Shown here in pieces: positions 17,055 through 25,858 of a stretch of DNA of 64,000 nucleotides (position 1 is its first letter; each line of letters starts with the position of its first letter). The position numbers and the translations under genes were made by a program. The DNA is from Acetobacteraceae bacterium (GTDB lineage Bacteria; Pseudomonadota; Alphaproteobacteria; Acetobacterales; Acetobacteraceae). The notes below the pieces were generated by a model. It did no database searches. It was not told the origin of the DNA and saw nothing but the letters and a program-made list of their open reading frames with translations. The stretch covers positions 1 through 64,000 of the forward strand of contig JANWJK010000045.1 of NCBI GenBank assembly GCA_025452005.1, given 5' to 3'.

Positions 17055-17461
17055 GGTGCGGCTCGCTTTCGTGATTTCGTTAGGGAGATGCGGTGGAGCA
17101 GGAAGCGACGGGGCTGCGGCGTGGCGAGTACGGAGGTCCGCCGGCCGCTGAATCGTTGCGGCGGGAGTCGCGTGCTCCATTGCTGCCGTTGTCCCCATGG
17201 CGTCATCCCCGGTCGCGACGGCGGCTGATTGACCGTCCCCGAAGAACGTCAACTCCACCGGCAGCGTATCAATTCCGCTATTATCATGACTCTCGGCGCG
17301 TTGCCTGTAGAGCCAGATTACCGAATTCTAATGATACCAGTTGCGGACAAGTTGTTGAAAGTACATACATTCCGCCCGCCGTGAATGTTACGTTCATTCA
17401 GCGGTAGTACGGCATGATTCGGCTGGTGTGGCGGTCGTGCAACAGAAGCACGACGCTCAGG
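17055..17461. other. 407-base intergenic region inside the cytochrome cluster
   Basis: There is no convincing gene here. The part nearest 17054 is GC-rich; 17260-17400 is markedly AT-richer than its surroundings, which fits a promoter or regulatory zone for the downstream haem protein-mtrA-mtrB genes. It holds the inverted repeat listed at 17382-17400. No clear FNR box (TTGAT-N4-ATCAA) was found. Confidence 0.5.
17382..17400. promoter_or_regulatory. Candidate operator, inverted repeat
   Basis: TGAATG and CATTCA form a perfect six-base dyad separated by seven bases (TTACGTT). It lies in the AT-rich part of the gap upstream of the haem protein-mtrA-mtrB genes. The size and symmetry suit a dimeric regulator. 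Which protein binds is unknown; the MocR-like regulator next to this cluster is one candidate. Confidence 0.3.
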
Positions 17462-18091
17462 TCAATCGTCGAAGCCCTTGATCTCGTCGACCACCGGCAG
17501 CGTGTGTGCGATGCCCTTGTGGCAGTCGATGCAGGTCTTCTCGCCGGTCAGCAACTGCGCTTGATGGACGCTGGCCGCCTGCGGCTTCTGCTTGGCGAGG
17601 TCCATAGATTCGGGTCTGTGACAAAAGCGACACTCTGCCGAGCGATTCGCCTGCATGCGCGCCCATTCGTGCTGCGCGAGCTCCAGGCGTTTGTTCTGGA
17701 ACTTCTCTCGCGTGTCGAGGACGCCCAACAGGTGTCCCAGCACTTCGGTGGAAGCCTGCATCTTGCGCGCGATCTTCAGCGTCCAGGGATGCGGCACATG
17801 ACAATCGGAGCAGATGGCGCGCACGCCCGAGCGGTTGGCCCAATGGATCGTGCCGTGCAGCTCCTGATAGACGTTGTCACGCATCTCATGGCAACTGATG
17901 CAGAATTCCTCGGTATTGGCGACTTCCATCGCAGTATTGAACGTGCCCCAGAATAGCACGCCGGCAATGAAGCCGCCGACCGTCAGGAACAGCAGGCTGA
18001 AATGCGTGGCCGGCCGGGCAACCGTCCAGGTCCGCAAGCGGCCGAACAGCCTTGACCAGAACCCTTGGCGACGGGCGGGCGCATCGGACAC
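17462..18091 (-). CDS. Tetraheme NapC/NirT-family quinol dehydrogenase
   Basis: A 209-residue membrane-anchored cytochrome. A single transmembrane helix at about 30-52 ([19 protein letters not shown]) is followed by a periplasmic domain with four CxxCH motifs at 64, 94, 154 and 187. NapC-family proteins (CymA in Shewanella) take electrons from menaquinol or ubiquinol and hand them to periplasmic acceptors. The GTG at 18091 is preferred over an in-frame ATG at 18157. It directly follows the NapE-like stop, with AAGGG ahead of it, and avoids a long overlap. As the inner-membrane step it would connect the quinone pool with the decaheme/barrel pair encoded downstream. Confidence 0.9.
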   Translation of the reverse strand: MSDAPARRQGFWSRLFGRLRTWTVARPATHFSLLFLTVGGFIAGVLFWGTFNTAMEVANTEEFCISCHEMRDNVYQELHGTIHWANRSGVRAICSDCHVPHPWTLKIARKMQASTEVLGHLLGVLDTREKFQNKRLELAQHEWARMQANRSAECRFCHRPESMDLAKQKPQAASVHQAQLLTGEKTCIDCHKGIAHTLPVVDEIKGFDD

Positions 18092-18101
18092 GCCGCAGCC
18101 C

Positions 18102-18389
18102 TTACCACGGTCCGGGCAGTCCGGTGAGCCTGAAATACGTCCAGAATGCGAACCCATAGGCGCCGACGACCGCCACCGTCACGATCGGGCAGACCACGAT
18201 CGCGAGGACGACGAAGCTCGCTGCCTCCCGCCATCGCCGCCGTCCCGCTACTTCGGCCTGACCGCCATCGGTCAGCGTCCATGCCTCCCCCGCCATCTGG
18301 AGGCCGTCTCCCGAGCCGGGGAAATAGGGCGAAGCGGCAGACTGCGGGTCGGATTGGAATCTCGCTCGGTTTCTCGCCGCCAATCGCAT
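18102..18389 (-). CDS. NapE/TorE-like small membrane protein
   Basis: A 95-residue protein with one transmembrane helix at about 58-84. It is preceded by [19 protein letters not shown] and followed by the [17 protein letters not shown] segment typical of NapE/TorE. Such proteins accompany NapC/TorC cytochromes in nitrate and TMAO respiration operons; their exact role is not established. The N-terminal 45 residues are longer than in typical NapE. The ATG at 18389 has a GGGGGAT ribosome site; an internal ATG at 18296 would give a more usual length of 64 residues. It lies 10 bases ahead of the NapC-type gene, so the two are almost certainly one transcript. Confidence 0.75.
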   Translation of the reverse strand: MRLAARNRARFQSDPQSAASPYFPGSGDGLQMAGEAWTLTDGGQAEVAGRRRWREAASFVVLAIVVCPIVTVAVVGAYGFAFWTYFRLTGLPGPW

Positions 18390-18425
18390 GGCATCCCCCG
18401 GTGTAGAGTTTGGAGCGGTCAGATT

Positions 18426-18453
18426 TTGTGGTAACAATTCGCGACTATCACAA
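18426..18453. promoter_or_regulatory. Candidate operator upstream of the NapE-NapC genes
   Basis: TTGTGGTA and TATCACAA form a dyad matching at seven of eight positions, separated by 12 bases. It lies in the 180-base gap between the MocR-like gene and the NapE-like gene, about 40 bases before the NapE start. The gap is AT-rich compared with the coding DNA around it. No recognised regulator motif is claimed. Confidence 0.3.
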
Positions 18454-18569
18454 TGGCGTTATCATTTTGTAGGCCCAATGTATCGGCTTTTGATAGGTCC
18501 AGCTCGCGTGCCTCGGTCGCACATATCGGGATTCATCAAGTAATTTTGGATGATTCGGCATCGTCTCGC

Positions 18570-19982
18570 TCACTTGGCCGCCGCAATGGCGGCCTGATGG
18601 GTGGCGAGCAACATTCCGGCCAACTCGGCAACCCGTGGCTCGGCCTGTCGCTCCTGAAGCGAGCCAAACCCGATGAGCACCGCCTCGCCCGGCGCCCCAC
18701 GCTCGGACGGCGACGCGGCGGCCTCCAGCCCGCAACGCCTGGCGACGCCCGCCACATCGGCGGACGGTCCGAAATCGCTCGGGGGAAACCACGCGAGGTG
18801 AAGGCCGGCGTGCCCGCCCCAGATCAGCGAGGCAGCCCCGAAATGCTGCCGCAGCGCGTCGACCAGCGCAGCGCTGCGGCTGGCATAGGCCTTGTCCAGC
18901 CGGTGGACGTGTCGTGCGTAGCCGCCACCGTTCAACAGTTCGGCCAGCGCGGTCTCCTCCAGCCAGTGCCGGCTGTCGTCGATCAGCGCCCGGGCGGCGA
19001 GTGCCTGGGATATCAGCCGGTGCGGCATGACCATGTAGGCGAGCGTCACCCACGGTCCGAGCGACGCACCGAACCCGCCGATCAGGCACACCGACTCCTG
19101 CCGGTCCAGGCTCATCAACGGCGGCGTATGGACATTGTCGTAACGGAGATCGCCGTCGCAGTCCTCTTCCAACACCAGGGCGTCGGCACGTCCCGCCCAT
19201 TGCAGCAGCGCTGCGCGACGTTCCTCGGCAAGTGCCACGCCGAGTGGCCGCTGATGCACCGGGGTCACGTACAGCAATGCCGCTGGCCCCTCGGGCAGCC
19301 GCTCGGTGCGCAGTCCGCTGGCGTCCACCGGAACGCGGACCACATCGGCGGCCGCCCTGGTCAGGGCGCCCGCGGTCAGCGGATCGCAGGGATCCTCCAC
19401 CACGGCCCGCGCGCCTGGCCGCAACGCCACCTGAAGGGCGACATGCAGCGCCTGCTGGCGTCCGTTCACGATCACCACCTGGTCCGGCGCAATCGCCAGC
19501 CCGCGCGACGTGGACAGCCACGCGGCGATGCCGGTGCGCAGCGCAGGACTGCCGTCCGGCAGCTCGGCGCCGAGCTGCCGGCCGATGCGGTCGAGCGCGC
19601 CACGGATCAGCGTGCGCCAGCGCACCGCGGGGAACAGCGACGGGTCGGCATGACCAACCCCGGCCTCGGTCCAGGCGCGCGGCTGTCGGGCGGGGGGCGC
19701 GAGCGGCGTCTGCCGCTCCGCCAGTCCCGTGCCCTGGTGCAACGACGGGCGAGACACGAAGGTCCCTTTCGCCGGCATCGTCTCGAGGTAGCCTTCGGCG
19801 ATCAGCCGCTCATAGGTCAGCACGACGGTGATACGCGATATAGCGTATTGTTCCGCGAGCATACGGGTGGAAGGCATGCGCGAACCTGGCGCCAGCCGCG
19901 CGGAGGCGATGAGGTCGCGCAATTGGTCGTAGAGCTGCCGCTGCAGCGGCTGATCGCGCGCAAGGCTGAGCGGAAGCCGCAC
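18570..19982 (-). CDS. MocR-family regulator with degenerate aminotransferase domain
   Basis: A 470-residue GntR-type winged helix-turn-helix (about 5-75: PLQRQLYDQLRDLI, PSTRMLAEQYAISRITVVLTYERLIAEGYL) fused to an aminotransferase-like domain, the MocR architecture. The GTG start at 19982 has AGGAG eight bases upstream and matches where the family begins. In working MocR proteins the PLP lysine sits in a motif like GTFSKTLAP; here the matching segment is GGFGASLGP (about residues 302-310), with Ala where the Lys should be. The usual EDDYDSEFRY is LEEDCDGDLRY (Tyr to Cys), and TPSHQ is TPVHQ. It therefore probably cannot form the PLP aldimine. It is divergent from hemA and upstream of the NapE-NapC genes, so a role in controlling either is plausible. 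Confidence 0.88.
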   Translation of the reverse strand: MRLPLSLARDQPLQRQLYDQLRDLIASARLAPGSRMPSTRMLAEQYAISRITVVLTYERLIAEGYLETMPAKGTFVSRPSLHQGTGLAERQTPLAPPARQPRAWTEAGVGHADPSLFPAVRWRTLIRGALDRIGRQLGAELPDGSPALRTGIAAWLSTSRGLAIAPDQVVIVNGRQQALHVALQVALRPGARAVVEDPCDPLTAGALTRAAADVVRVPVDASGLRTERLPEGPAALLYVTPVHQRPLGVALAEERRAALLQWAGRADALVLEEDCDGDLRYDNVHTPPLMSLDRQESVCLIGGFGASLGPWVTLAYMVMPHRLISQALAARALIDDSRHWLEETALAELLNGGGYARHVHRLDKAYASRSAALVDALRQHFGAASLIWGGHAGLHLAWFPPSDFGPSADVAGVARRCGLEAAASPSERGAPGEAVLIGFGSLQERQAEPRVAELAGMLLATHQAAIAAAK

Positions 19983-20244
19983 TACGCAGCTCCTGACCGC
20001 GTTGGATGAGCGCGTGACATGCTGCGGCCTGCCGGCATCGACCTGAACTCCCCGAGTGCCCAAGTGTCGTCGAAGTCGCTTTTGTCAACCTCGCCAAGTT
20101 CCGCAAAATCGTTCGTATTACGACTTGATCGCCGCGGGCCAGAAATATAGGGTGTTGACAGACTGCCGCGCAGAGACCCATTGGTTTGCCGCCAGATCGC
20201 GGTGGACCGGTCGGTCGCTGGCGCCTCATGAGGGCATACCAAAT

Positions 20245-21462
20245 ATGGTCGCATTTGCTGCCTATTGCCGGCAGTCGCTGGACGCCATCCGCGCACAGGG
20301 GCGTTATCGCGAATTCACCTCGTTGCAGAAGCAGGCCGAGCGTTTTCCGTATTACCGCCGCGGCGACGGCTCCGAGGTCCTGGTCTGGTCCTCCAACGAC
20401 TACCTCGCCATGGGCGGCCACCCCATCGTGGTAGAGGCCGCCTGCCAGGCCGCGCGCACTATGGGCGCCGGTGCCGGCGGCACGCGGAACATCAGCGGCA
20501 CCAGCCCATTGCACGACGCGCTCGAGGCAGAACTCGCTGCGCTGCACGGCAAGGCGGCGGCGCTGTTGTTCACCTCGGGTTTCGTGTCCAACCACGCCAC
20601 GCTCTCGACCGTGCTGAACAGCCAGCCCGCCGGTCCCGGCAATCCATGGCACGTGTACTCAGACGCCAAGAACCACGCGTCGATGATCGCCGGGATCAAG
20701 GGCTCGAAGGGCATCTGCCACATCTTCCGTCACAACGACACGGCGCATCTCGAGGAACTGTTGCGCGCCGCGCCGGCCGGAGCGCCACGACTGATCGCAT
20801 TCGAATCGGTGTATTCGATGGATGCCGACATCGCGCCGATCGAGGCGATCTGCGATATTGCCGAACGTTACAGTGCCGTGACATACCTCGACGAGGTGCA
20901 CGCGGTGGGGATGTACGGCGCGAACGGCGGCGGTGTCTCCGAGCGCGACGGGGTGGCGCATCGCATCGACATCATCGAGGGCACGCTCGCCAAGGCGTTC
21001 GGCTGTCACGGCGGCTATATCGCGGGCGACGCCGATGTCGTCGACTACGTCCGTTCGGTGGCGCCCGGCTTCATCTTCACGACCTCGCTGCCGCCGATGA
21101 CCGCCGCCGCCGCACTGGCCAGCGTGCGCCACGTGAAGGCCGACCACGCGCGGCGCGCCCGGCTGTTCGAGCGCGCCGACGCGCTGAAGCATCGCCTCGA
21201 TGCCGCCGGCCTGCCACGCATCGCGTCGGCCAGCCACATCGTACCGCTGCACGTCGGCGAGGCTGCGCTGTGCAGGGAGGTCAGCCGGCGCCTGCTCGAC
21301 GAGTACGGGATGTATGCCACGCCGATCAATTACCCCACGGTGCCGATCGGCGAGGAACGGCTGCGCTTCACCCCCACGCCGCTGCACACCGACGCCATGA
21401 TGACGGCGCTGGTCGACGCGCTGGGTGCCATCATGGCGCGGGCGCGACGCGCCGCCGCCTGA
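20245..21462 (+). CDS. hemA: 5-aminolevulinate synthase
   Basis: A 405-residue PLP enzyme condensing glycine and succinyl-CoA to 5-aminolevulinate, the first step of the C4 haem/bacteriochlorophyll/cobalamin pathway. The sequence shows [14 protein letters not shown] near 47-60, [21 protein letters not shown] at 74-94, [27 protein letters not shown] and the PLP lysine K250 in [19 protein letters not shown]. The ATG at 20245 is chosen because the family starts with [13 protein letters not shown]; the frame upstream to 20056 is non-coding in character. A TTGACA at 20155-20160 is a possible -35 box, but no good -10 follows. The ccmFGHI genes begin 13 bases after its stop, so haem synthesis and cytochrome c assembly appear to be co-transcribed. 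Confidence 0.95.
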   Translation: MVAFAAYCRQSLDAIRAQGRYREFTSLQKQAERFPYYRRGDGSEVLVWSSNDYLAMGGHPIVVEAACQAARTMGAGAGGTRNISGTSPLHDALEAELAALHGKAAALLFTSGFVSNHATLSTVLNSQPAGPGNPWHVYSDAKNHASMIAGIKGSKGICHIFRHNDTAHLEELLRAAPAGAPRLIAFESVYSMDADIAPIEAICDIAERYSAVTYLDEVHAVGMYGANGGGVSERDGVAHRIDIIEGTLAKAFGCHGGYIAGDADVVDYVRSVAPGFIFTTSLPPMTAAAALASVRHVKADHARRARLFERADALKHRLDAAGLPRIASASHIVPLHVGEAALCREVSRRLLDEYGMYATPINYPTVPIGEERLRFTPTPLHTDAMMTALVDALGAIMARARRAAA

Positions 21463-21475
21463 TACACGCCCGGCG

Positions 21476-23464
21476 ATGATCACCGAACTCGGCCACTTCG
21501 CGCTCATCCTCGCGCTCTGCGTCTCGCTGACGCAGTCGCTGGTGCCGCTGATCGGGGCGGCGCGCGGCAACCTCGCGTGGATGGCCGTTGGCCGGAACGC
21601 AGCATTGGTGCAGTTCGCGCTGGTGGCGCTGGCGATGGCGGCGCTGATGCACGCCTACGTCACCTCCGACTTCTCGGTGGTCAACGTCGTGGAGAACAGC
21701 CACACCGACAAACCGTTGCTCTACCGGATCACCGGGGTGTGGGGGAACCACGAAGGATCGATGGTCCTGTGGGTGTTCATGCTCGGCGTATGCAGCGCGG
21801 CGCTGGCTTTGTTCTCCGGCAACCTGCCGCCTGATCTGCGCGCGCGCGTGCTCGCCGTCCAGGGTATGATCGCCACCGGCTTCCTGTTGTTCATCCTGCT
21901 CACCTCCAACCCGTTCCTGCGCACATGGCCGCCGGCGGCGAACGGCCACGGCCTCAATCCCGTGCTGCAAGACCCTGGTCTCGCGTTCCATCCGCCGTTC
22001 CTCTATCTCGGCTATGTCGGCTTCTCGGTCGGCTTCGCGTTTGCGGTCGCCGCGCTGATCGAAGGCCGCGTGGATGCCGCATGGGCGCGCTGGGTCCGGC
22101 CGTGGACGCTCGCCTCCTGGTGCGCCCTGACCATTGGCATCGCGATGGGAAGCTGGTGGGCCTACTACACGCTGGGCTGGGGCGGCTGGTGGTTCTGGGA
22201 CCCGGTGGAGAACGCCTCGTTCATGCCGTGGCTGGTCGGCACTGCGCTGATCCACTCGTCGATCGTGGTGGAGAAGCGCGACACCATGAAGAGCTGGACC
22301 ATCCTGCTGGCCATCATCACATTCTCCCTGTCGCTGGTCGGCACCTTCCTGGTGCGCTCCGGCGTGCTGACGTCGGTGCACTCGTTCGCCACCGATCCGG
22401 CCCGCGGCACCTTCATCCTGCTGCTGCTGGTGGTCGCGATCGGCGGCTCGCTGACGCTCTATGCGGTCCGGGCGCCGTCGCTGAAGGGCGGCGGGCTGTT
22501 CGCACCGGTCTCGCGCGAGGGCGCGCTCGTGCTGAACAATCTGCTGCTGTCCTGCGGCTGCGCCACGGTGCTGCTCGGCACGCTCTATCCGCTGTTCCTG
22601 GACGTGGTGGGCGGGCCGAAACTGTCGGTCGGCTTTCCGTTCTTCAACCGCACCTTCGTTCCGCTGATGGTGCCGATCATCCTGGCGGTCGGCATCGGCC
22701 CGATGCTGTCATGGAAGCGCGGCGATCTGCTTGGCGCGCTGCAGCGCCTGGGAGCGGCGTATGTCGCAGCGGCCGTCGCGGTGATGGTGGCGTTCTATGT
22801 CACGCATGGCGGCCCGATCCTGGCGGTGCTGGGCTTCGGGCTCGCCGCGTGGACCGGTGCCGCCGTGGTGGTGGAATGGGCCGAGCGCGTCCGCCTGTTC
22901 CGCGCCCCGGCCGCCGACAGTCTGCGCCGCGCCATCCATCTGCCACGCGCCGCCTATGGCATGAGCTTCGCGCATTTCGGCCTGGCGGTATCGATCGCCG
23001 GTTTCTCCGCCTCGGCGTTCGATGTCGAGGCGATCGAGACAGTTCGTATCGGCAGCGACCTGAAGGTCGCAGGCTACGTATTGCGTCTCGCCGATGTACA
23101 ACGGTTGCCTGGACCTAATTATATCGCTGACGATGCGACTGTGGAAATCAGCCGCGACGGGGGGTTGGTCGCGGTGGTGCACCCCGAGCGGCGCTTCTTC
23201 CCGCTGCAGCAGCAGACCACGAGCGAGACCGCGATCCGTACCAACCTGCTGTCGGACCTCTATGTCGCGCTGGGTGAAAGCGACGATGCCGGCAACTGGA
23301 CGCTGCGCGCCTACTGGAAGCCGCTGGTGCCGTGGATCTGGATGGGTGCGGTCATCATGGCCTTCGGTGGCATGGTCAGCCTGAGCGACCGGCGCTGGCG
23401 GATCGGCGCTGCGGCGCGTGCCCGCCGCAGCGGCCCCCTGTTGCAACCTGCCGCGGGCGAGTGA
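21476..23464 (+). CDS. ccmF: Cytochrome c haem lyase subunit CcmF
   Basis: A 662-residue polytopic inner-membrane protein, the core of the haem lyase that transfers haem from CcmE to apocytochrome c. The WWD motif GWGGWWFWDPVENASFMPW spans about 234-252. The surrounding segments are typical CcmF: ITGVWGNHEGSMVLWV near 85-100, NPVLQDPGLAFHPPFLYLGY near 161-180 and a run of hydrophobic helices to the end. The C-terminal region (FAHFGLAVSIAGFSAS, then a periplasmic domain) is also characteristic. The ATG at 21476 starts MITELGHFALILALC. It is followed after five bases by ccmG. The other Ccm genes (ccmABCDE) are not in the window. Confidence 0.95.
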   Translation: MITELGHFALILALCVSLTQSLVPLIGAARGNLAWMAVGRNAALVQFALVALAMAALMHAYVTSDFSVVNVVENSHTDKPLLYRITGVWGNHEGSMVLWVFMLGVCSAALALFSGNLPPDLRARVLAVQGMIATGFLLFILLTSNPFLRTWPPAANGHGLNPVLQDPGLAFHPPFLYLGYVGFSVGFAFAVAALIEGRVDAAWARWVRPWTLASWCALTIGIAMGSWWAYYTLGWGGWWFWDPVENASFMPWLVGTALIHSSIVVEKRDTMKSWTILLAIITFSLSLVGTFLVRSGVLTSVHSFATDPARGTFILLLLVVAIGGSLTLYAVRAPSLKGGGLFAPVSREGALVLNNLLLSCGCATVLLGTLYPLFLDVVGGPKLSVGFPFFNRTFVPLMVPIILAVGIGPMLSWKRGDLLGALQRLGAAYVAAAVAVMVAFYVTHGGPILAVLGFGLAAWTGAAVVVEWAERVRLFRAPAADSLRRAIHLPRAAYGMSFAHFGLAVSIAGFSASAFDVEAIETVRIGSDLKVAGYVLRLADVQRLPGPNYIADDATVEISRDGGLVAVVHPERRFFPLQQQTTSETAIRTNLLSDLYVALGESDDAGNWTLRAYWKPLVPWIWMGAVIMAFGGMVSLSDRRWRIGAAARARRSGPLLQPAAGE

Positions 23465-23469
23465 CACCG

Positions 23470-24003
23470 ATGCGCCGTGTGCTGTTCCTGGCGCCGTTGT
23501 TGGTGTTCATGGTGCTCGCCTGGTATTTCGCATCCGCGCTGCGGCCCGACCGCAATCCGCAGGAGCTGCCATCGGCGATGATCGACAAGATGGCGCCGGC
23601 ATTCGACCTCGCAGGCCTGCACGGTGAAGGCGTCGCCCGCGACGCGTTGAAGGGCGCGCCGGTGCTGATCAACTTCTTCGCTTCCTGGTGCGTGCCGTGC
23701 CGCGTGGAGCACCCGCTGCTGATGCGGCTCGCCGAACAGGAGCACGTCGCCATCTACGGCATCGACTACAAGGACAAGCCGGAGGACGCGACGAAACTGC
23801 TGGCGCAATTCGGCGACCCCTACCGGCGGGTTGGCCTGGACCAGGACGGCCGCGTCGGCCTGGACTTCGGCGTCTACGGCGTGCCGGAAACCTACGTCCT
23901 CGATGGCGCGGGAAAGATCCGCAAGCGCTTCGTCGGCCCGCTGACCGCCGCTCAGGTGGACAACGACCTGCTGCCGCTGCTGCACAGTCTGCGCAGGTCA
24001 TGA
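23470..24003 (+). CDS. ccmG: Thiol:disulfide interchange protein CcmG/DsbE
   Basis: A 177-residue periplasmic thioredoxin-like protein anchored by an N-terminal helix (residues 1-22, VLFLAPLLVFMVLAWYFAS). The active site is FFASWCVPCRVEHP (WCVPC), and YGVPETYVLD supplies the family's cis-Pro segment and Glu. It keeps the cysteines of apocytochrome haem motifs and CcmH reduced so that haem can attach. The start is the ATG at 23470. It overlaps ccmH by four bases (ATGA), evidence of coupled translation. Confidence 0.94.
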   Translation: MRRVLFLAPLLVFMVLAWYFASALRPDRNPQELPSAMIDKMAPAFDLAGLHGEGVARDALKGAPVLINFFASWCVPCRVEHPLLMRLAEQEHVAIYGIDYKDKPEDATKLLAQFGDPYRRVGLDQDGRVGLDFGVYGVPETYVLDGAGKIRKRFVGPLTAAQVDNDLLPLLHSLRRS

Positions 24004-24467
24004 GGCGCGTTGCCTTTGCGATCATGCTGTTGCTCGCGCTCGGATTGCGCGCGTTCGCGGTCGAACCGGCCGAGCGGCTGGCTGATCCCGCGCTGGAGTC
24101 ACGCGCGCGGGCAATCAGCGCGACACTGCGGTGCCTGGTCTGCCAGAACGAATCGATCGACGATTCCGGCGCGAGCCTGGCGCACGACATCCGCGTATTG
24201 CTGCGCGAAAGGCTGCTCGCCGGCGACACCGATGTGCAGGCACGTCAGGCGATCGTCGATCGCTATGGCGATTTCGTATTGCTGGACCCGCCTGTGAAGC
24301 CCGCCACCTATCTACTGTGGTTCGGACCCGCCGGGATGCTTCTGGCGAGCCTCGTCGGCACCGTTGTATGGCTGCGCCGCCGTCCGGTTGCGACGCCAAG
24401 CGTTGCGCCGCTGACGCCGCAGGAACAGGTGCGCCTCGAAGGGCTGCTGCGCGAGGCCGATTGCTGA
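24000..24467 (+). CDS. ccmH: Cytochrome c-type biogenesis protein CcmH
   Basis: A 155-residue protein with a signal/anchor at 1-20 and the family's redox motif LRCLVCQNESI (C-x2-C), which reduces apocytochrome CxxCH cysteines in the haem lyase complex. A transmembrane helix (YLLWFGPAGMLLASLVGTVVWL) lies at about 102-123, followed by a short cytoplasmic tail. The start overlaps the ccmG stop and its own stop overlaps the ccmI start (TGATG). The order ccmF-G-H-I matches the cycKLH-type arrangement in alphaproteobacteria. Confidence 0.94.
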   Translation: MRRVAFAIMLLLALGLRAFAVEPAERLADPALESRARAISATLRCLVCQNESIDDSGASLAHDIRVLLRERLLAGDTDVQARQAIVDRYGDFVLLDPPVKPATYLLWFGPAGMLLASLVGTVVWLRRRPVATPSVAPLTPQEQVRLEGLLREADC

Positions 24468-25843
24468 TGCTGCTTGTCGTCGTGCTTGCCGTGGTCGCGC
24501 TTGGCGCGCTGGCGCTGGTTTGCCTGCCGCTGCTGCGGGGCGCGCGGGGTGTCGCCGAGCGAGCGCAATTCGACCGTGTCGTCTACCGCGATCAGCTCCG
24601 CGACGTGGAGCGCGACCTCGCGCGTGGCGTGCTGAACCCCAACGAGGCCGAGTCCGCACGGCTGGAGATCCAGCGCAGGCTCCTTGCGGTGGATGAGGTT
24701 TCGCCAGGCAGGAATCTGACGTCGCGCCGCAGCCTGCGTCTCTCAGCCATCGTTGCCCTGGCGACGGCTTGCGGCGCGGGTGGGTTGTACTGGTGGTTCG
24801 GTGCAGCCTCGCTGCCCGACGCGCCCTACGTGATGCGGGTCGCGCAACGGACCGACACGCGGCCGGGCGCTCAGCATCTCGACATGCAGGATGCCGCCTC
24901 GCGGCTCGAGCAGAGGCTCCGCTCGGATCCCTCGAACGCGGAAGGCTGGCTGTTGTACGCGCACACCGTTGCGTCGCTGGGCAATTGGCCGAAGGCAGCC
25001 GATGCGTATCGCCACGCGATCGATCTTGGCCAGAAGGCGCCGGATGTGCTCGCCGGCTATGGCGAGATGCTGGTGCTTGCGGCGGAAGGGATCGTGCCGC
25101 CGGCGGCGCGCGAAGCCTTCGCCACAGCGCTCGCGGCAAATCCGAAGCACGACGTCGCGCGCTATTACCTCGCCCTGGCCGACAGCCAGGCCGGCGACGA
25201 TCCCAAGGCGATCCGTGCATGGCTGGCGCTGGCCGCCGATATTCCCGACGACTCGCCGATGCGCGAGTCGATCTCGCGCGGTATCGCCGCGGCGGCCAAG
25301 GCCGGCAGCCTTGCCGTGCCGCCTCTGCCGAAGGGCACGCCGCCGCCACCCGGCCCCACCGAGGACCAGATGGCCACCGCCGCGCAGATGCCGGAAGCGC
25401 AGCGCAACGAGATGATACGCGGCATGGTGGCGCAGCTCGCCGCGCACCTGGACAGCGAGCCTGGCGATCTGGACGGCTGGCTGCGTCTCGGCCGCTCCTA
25501 TTCGGTACTTGGCGAGACCGACAAGTCGGTCGATGCCTATGCCCATGCACAAAAGCTTCGACCGGACGATGTCGACATCAAGCTGCTGGCGTTCCGGGCG
25601 ATGATCGCCGGGCTGCAGCCGACCGACATCCTGCCGCCGCGGGCCCTGGCGCTGCTGCGAGAGGTCGCGACAACAGCGCCCGACCAGCCGGAGGTGCTCT
25701 GGTATCTTGGGGTCAACGCTGCGCGCGTCGGCCGCCCTGACGAGGCGCGCAGCAACTGGTCGAAGCTGCTGAGCGAACTGCCGCCGGACGGGGAAGACAG
25801 CAAGCTGGTCAAGAGCGCACTGGACTCACTTCCAGGGAAGTGA
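24467..25843 (+). CDS. ccmI: Cytochrome c-type biogenesis protein CcmI (CycH-like, TPR)
   Basis: A 458-residue apocytochrome c chaperone. Two transmembrane helices (about 2-20 and 85-107) enclose a cytoplasmic segment with a leucine-rich coiled region (FDRVVYRDQLRDVERDLARG). The periplasmic C-terminal region carries tetratricopeptide-like repeats (AEGWLLYAHTVASLGNWPKAADAY; LDGWLRLGRSYSVLGETDKSVDAYAHA). It holds the C-terminal part of apocytochromes and presents them to CcmF/CcmH. The ATG at 24467 overlaps the ccmH stop. A 13-bp hairpin spans its stop codon and probably ends the hemA-ccm transcript. Confidence 0.92.
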   Translation: MLLVVVLAVVALGALALVCLPLLRGARGVAERAQFDRVVYRDQLRDVERDLARGVLNPNEAESARLEIQRRLLAVDEVSPGRNLTSRRSLRLSAIVALATACGAGGLYWWFGAASLPDAPYVMRVAQRTDTRPGAQHLDMQDAASRLEQRLRSDPSNAEGWLLYAHTVASLGNWPKAADAYRHAIDLGQKAPDVLAGYGEMLVLAAEGIVPPAAREAFATALAANPKHDVARYYLALADSQAGDDPKAIRAWLALAADIPDDSPMRESISRGIAAAAKAGSLAVPPLPKGTPPPPGPTEDQMATAAQMPEAQRNEMIRGMVAQLAAHLDSEPGDLDGWLRLGRSYSVLGETDKSVDAYAHAQKLRPDDVDIKLLAFRAMIAGLQPTDILPPRALALLREVATTAPDQPEVLWYLGVNAARVGRPDEARSNWSKLLSELPPDGEDSKLVKSALDSLPGK

Positions 25844-25849
25844 GTCCAG
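25820..25849. terminator. Perfect 13-bp hairpin over the ccmI stop codon
   Basis: CTGGACTCACTTC (25820-25832) pairs perfectly with GAAGTGAGTCCAG (25837-25849) across a four-base loop. The TGA of ccmI lies in the right arm. The convergent Rieske oxygenase gene stops ten bases further on, so the hairpin could serve both transcripts. There is no T-run. Confidence 0.7.
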
Positions 25850-25858
25850 GTTCGCGCG

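Noticed and set aside
20155-20183. Sigma-70-like promoter ahead of hemA
   Set aside because: The TTGACA is good but the expected -10 position (CCATTG) is too weak to list as a supported promoter.
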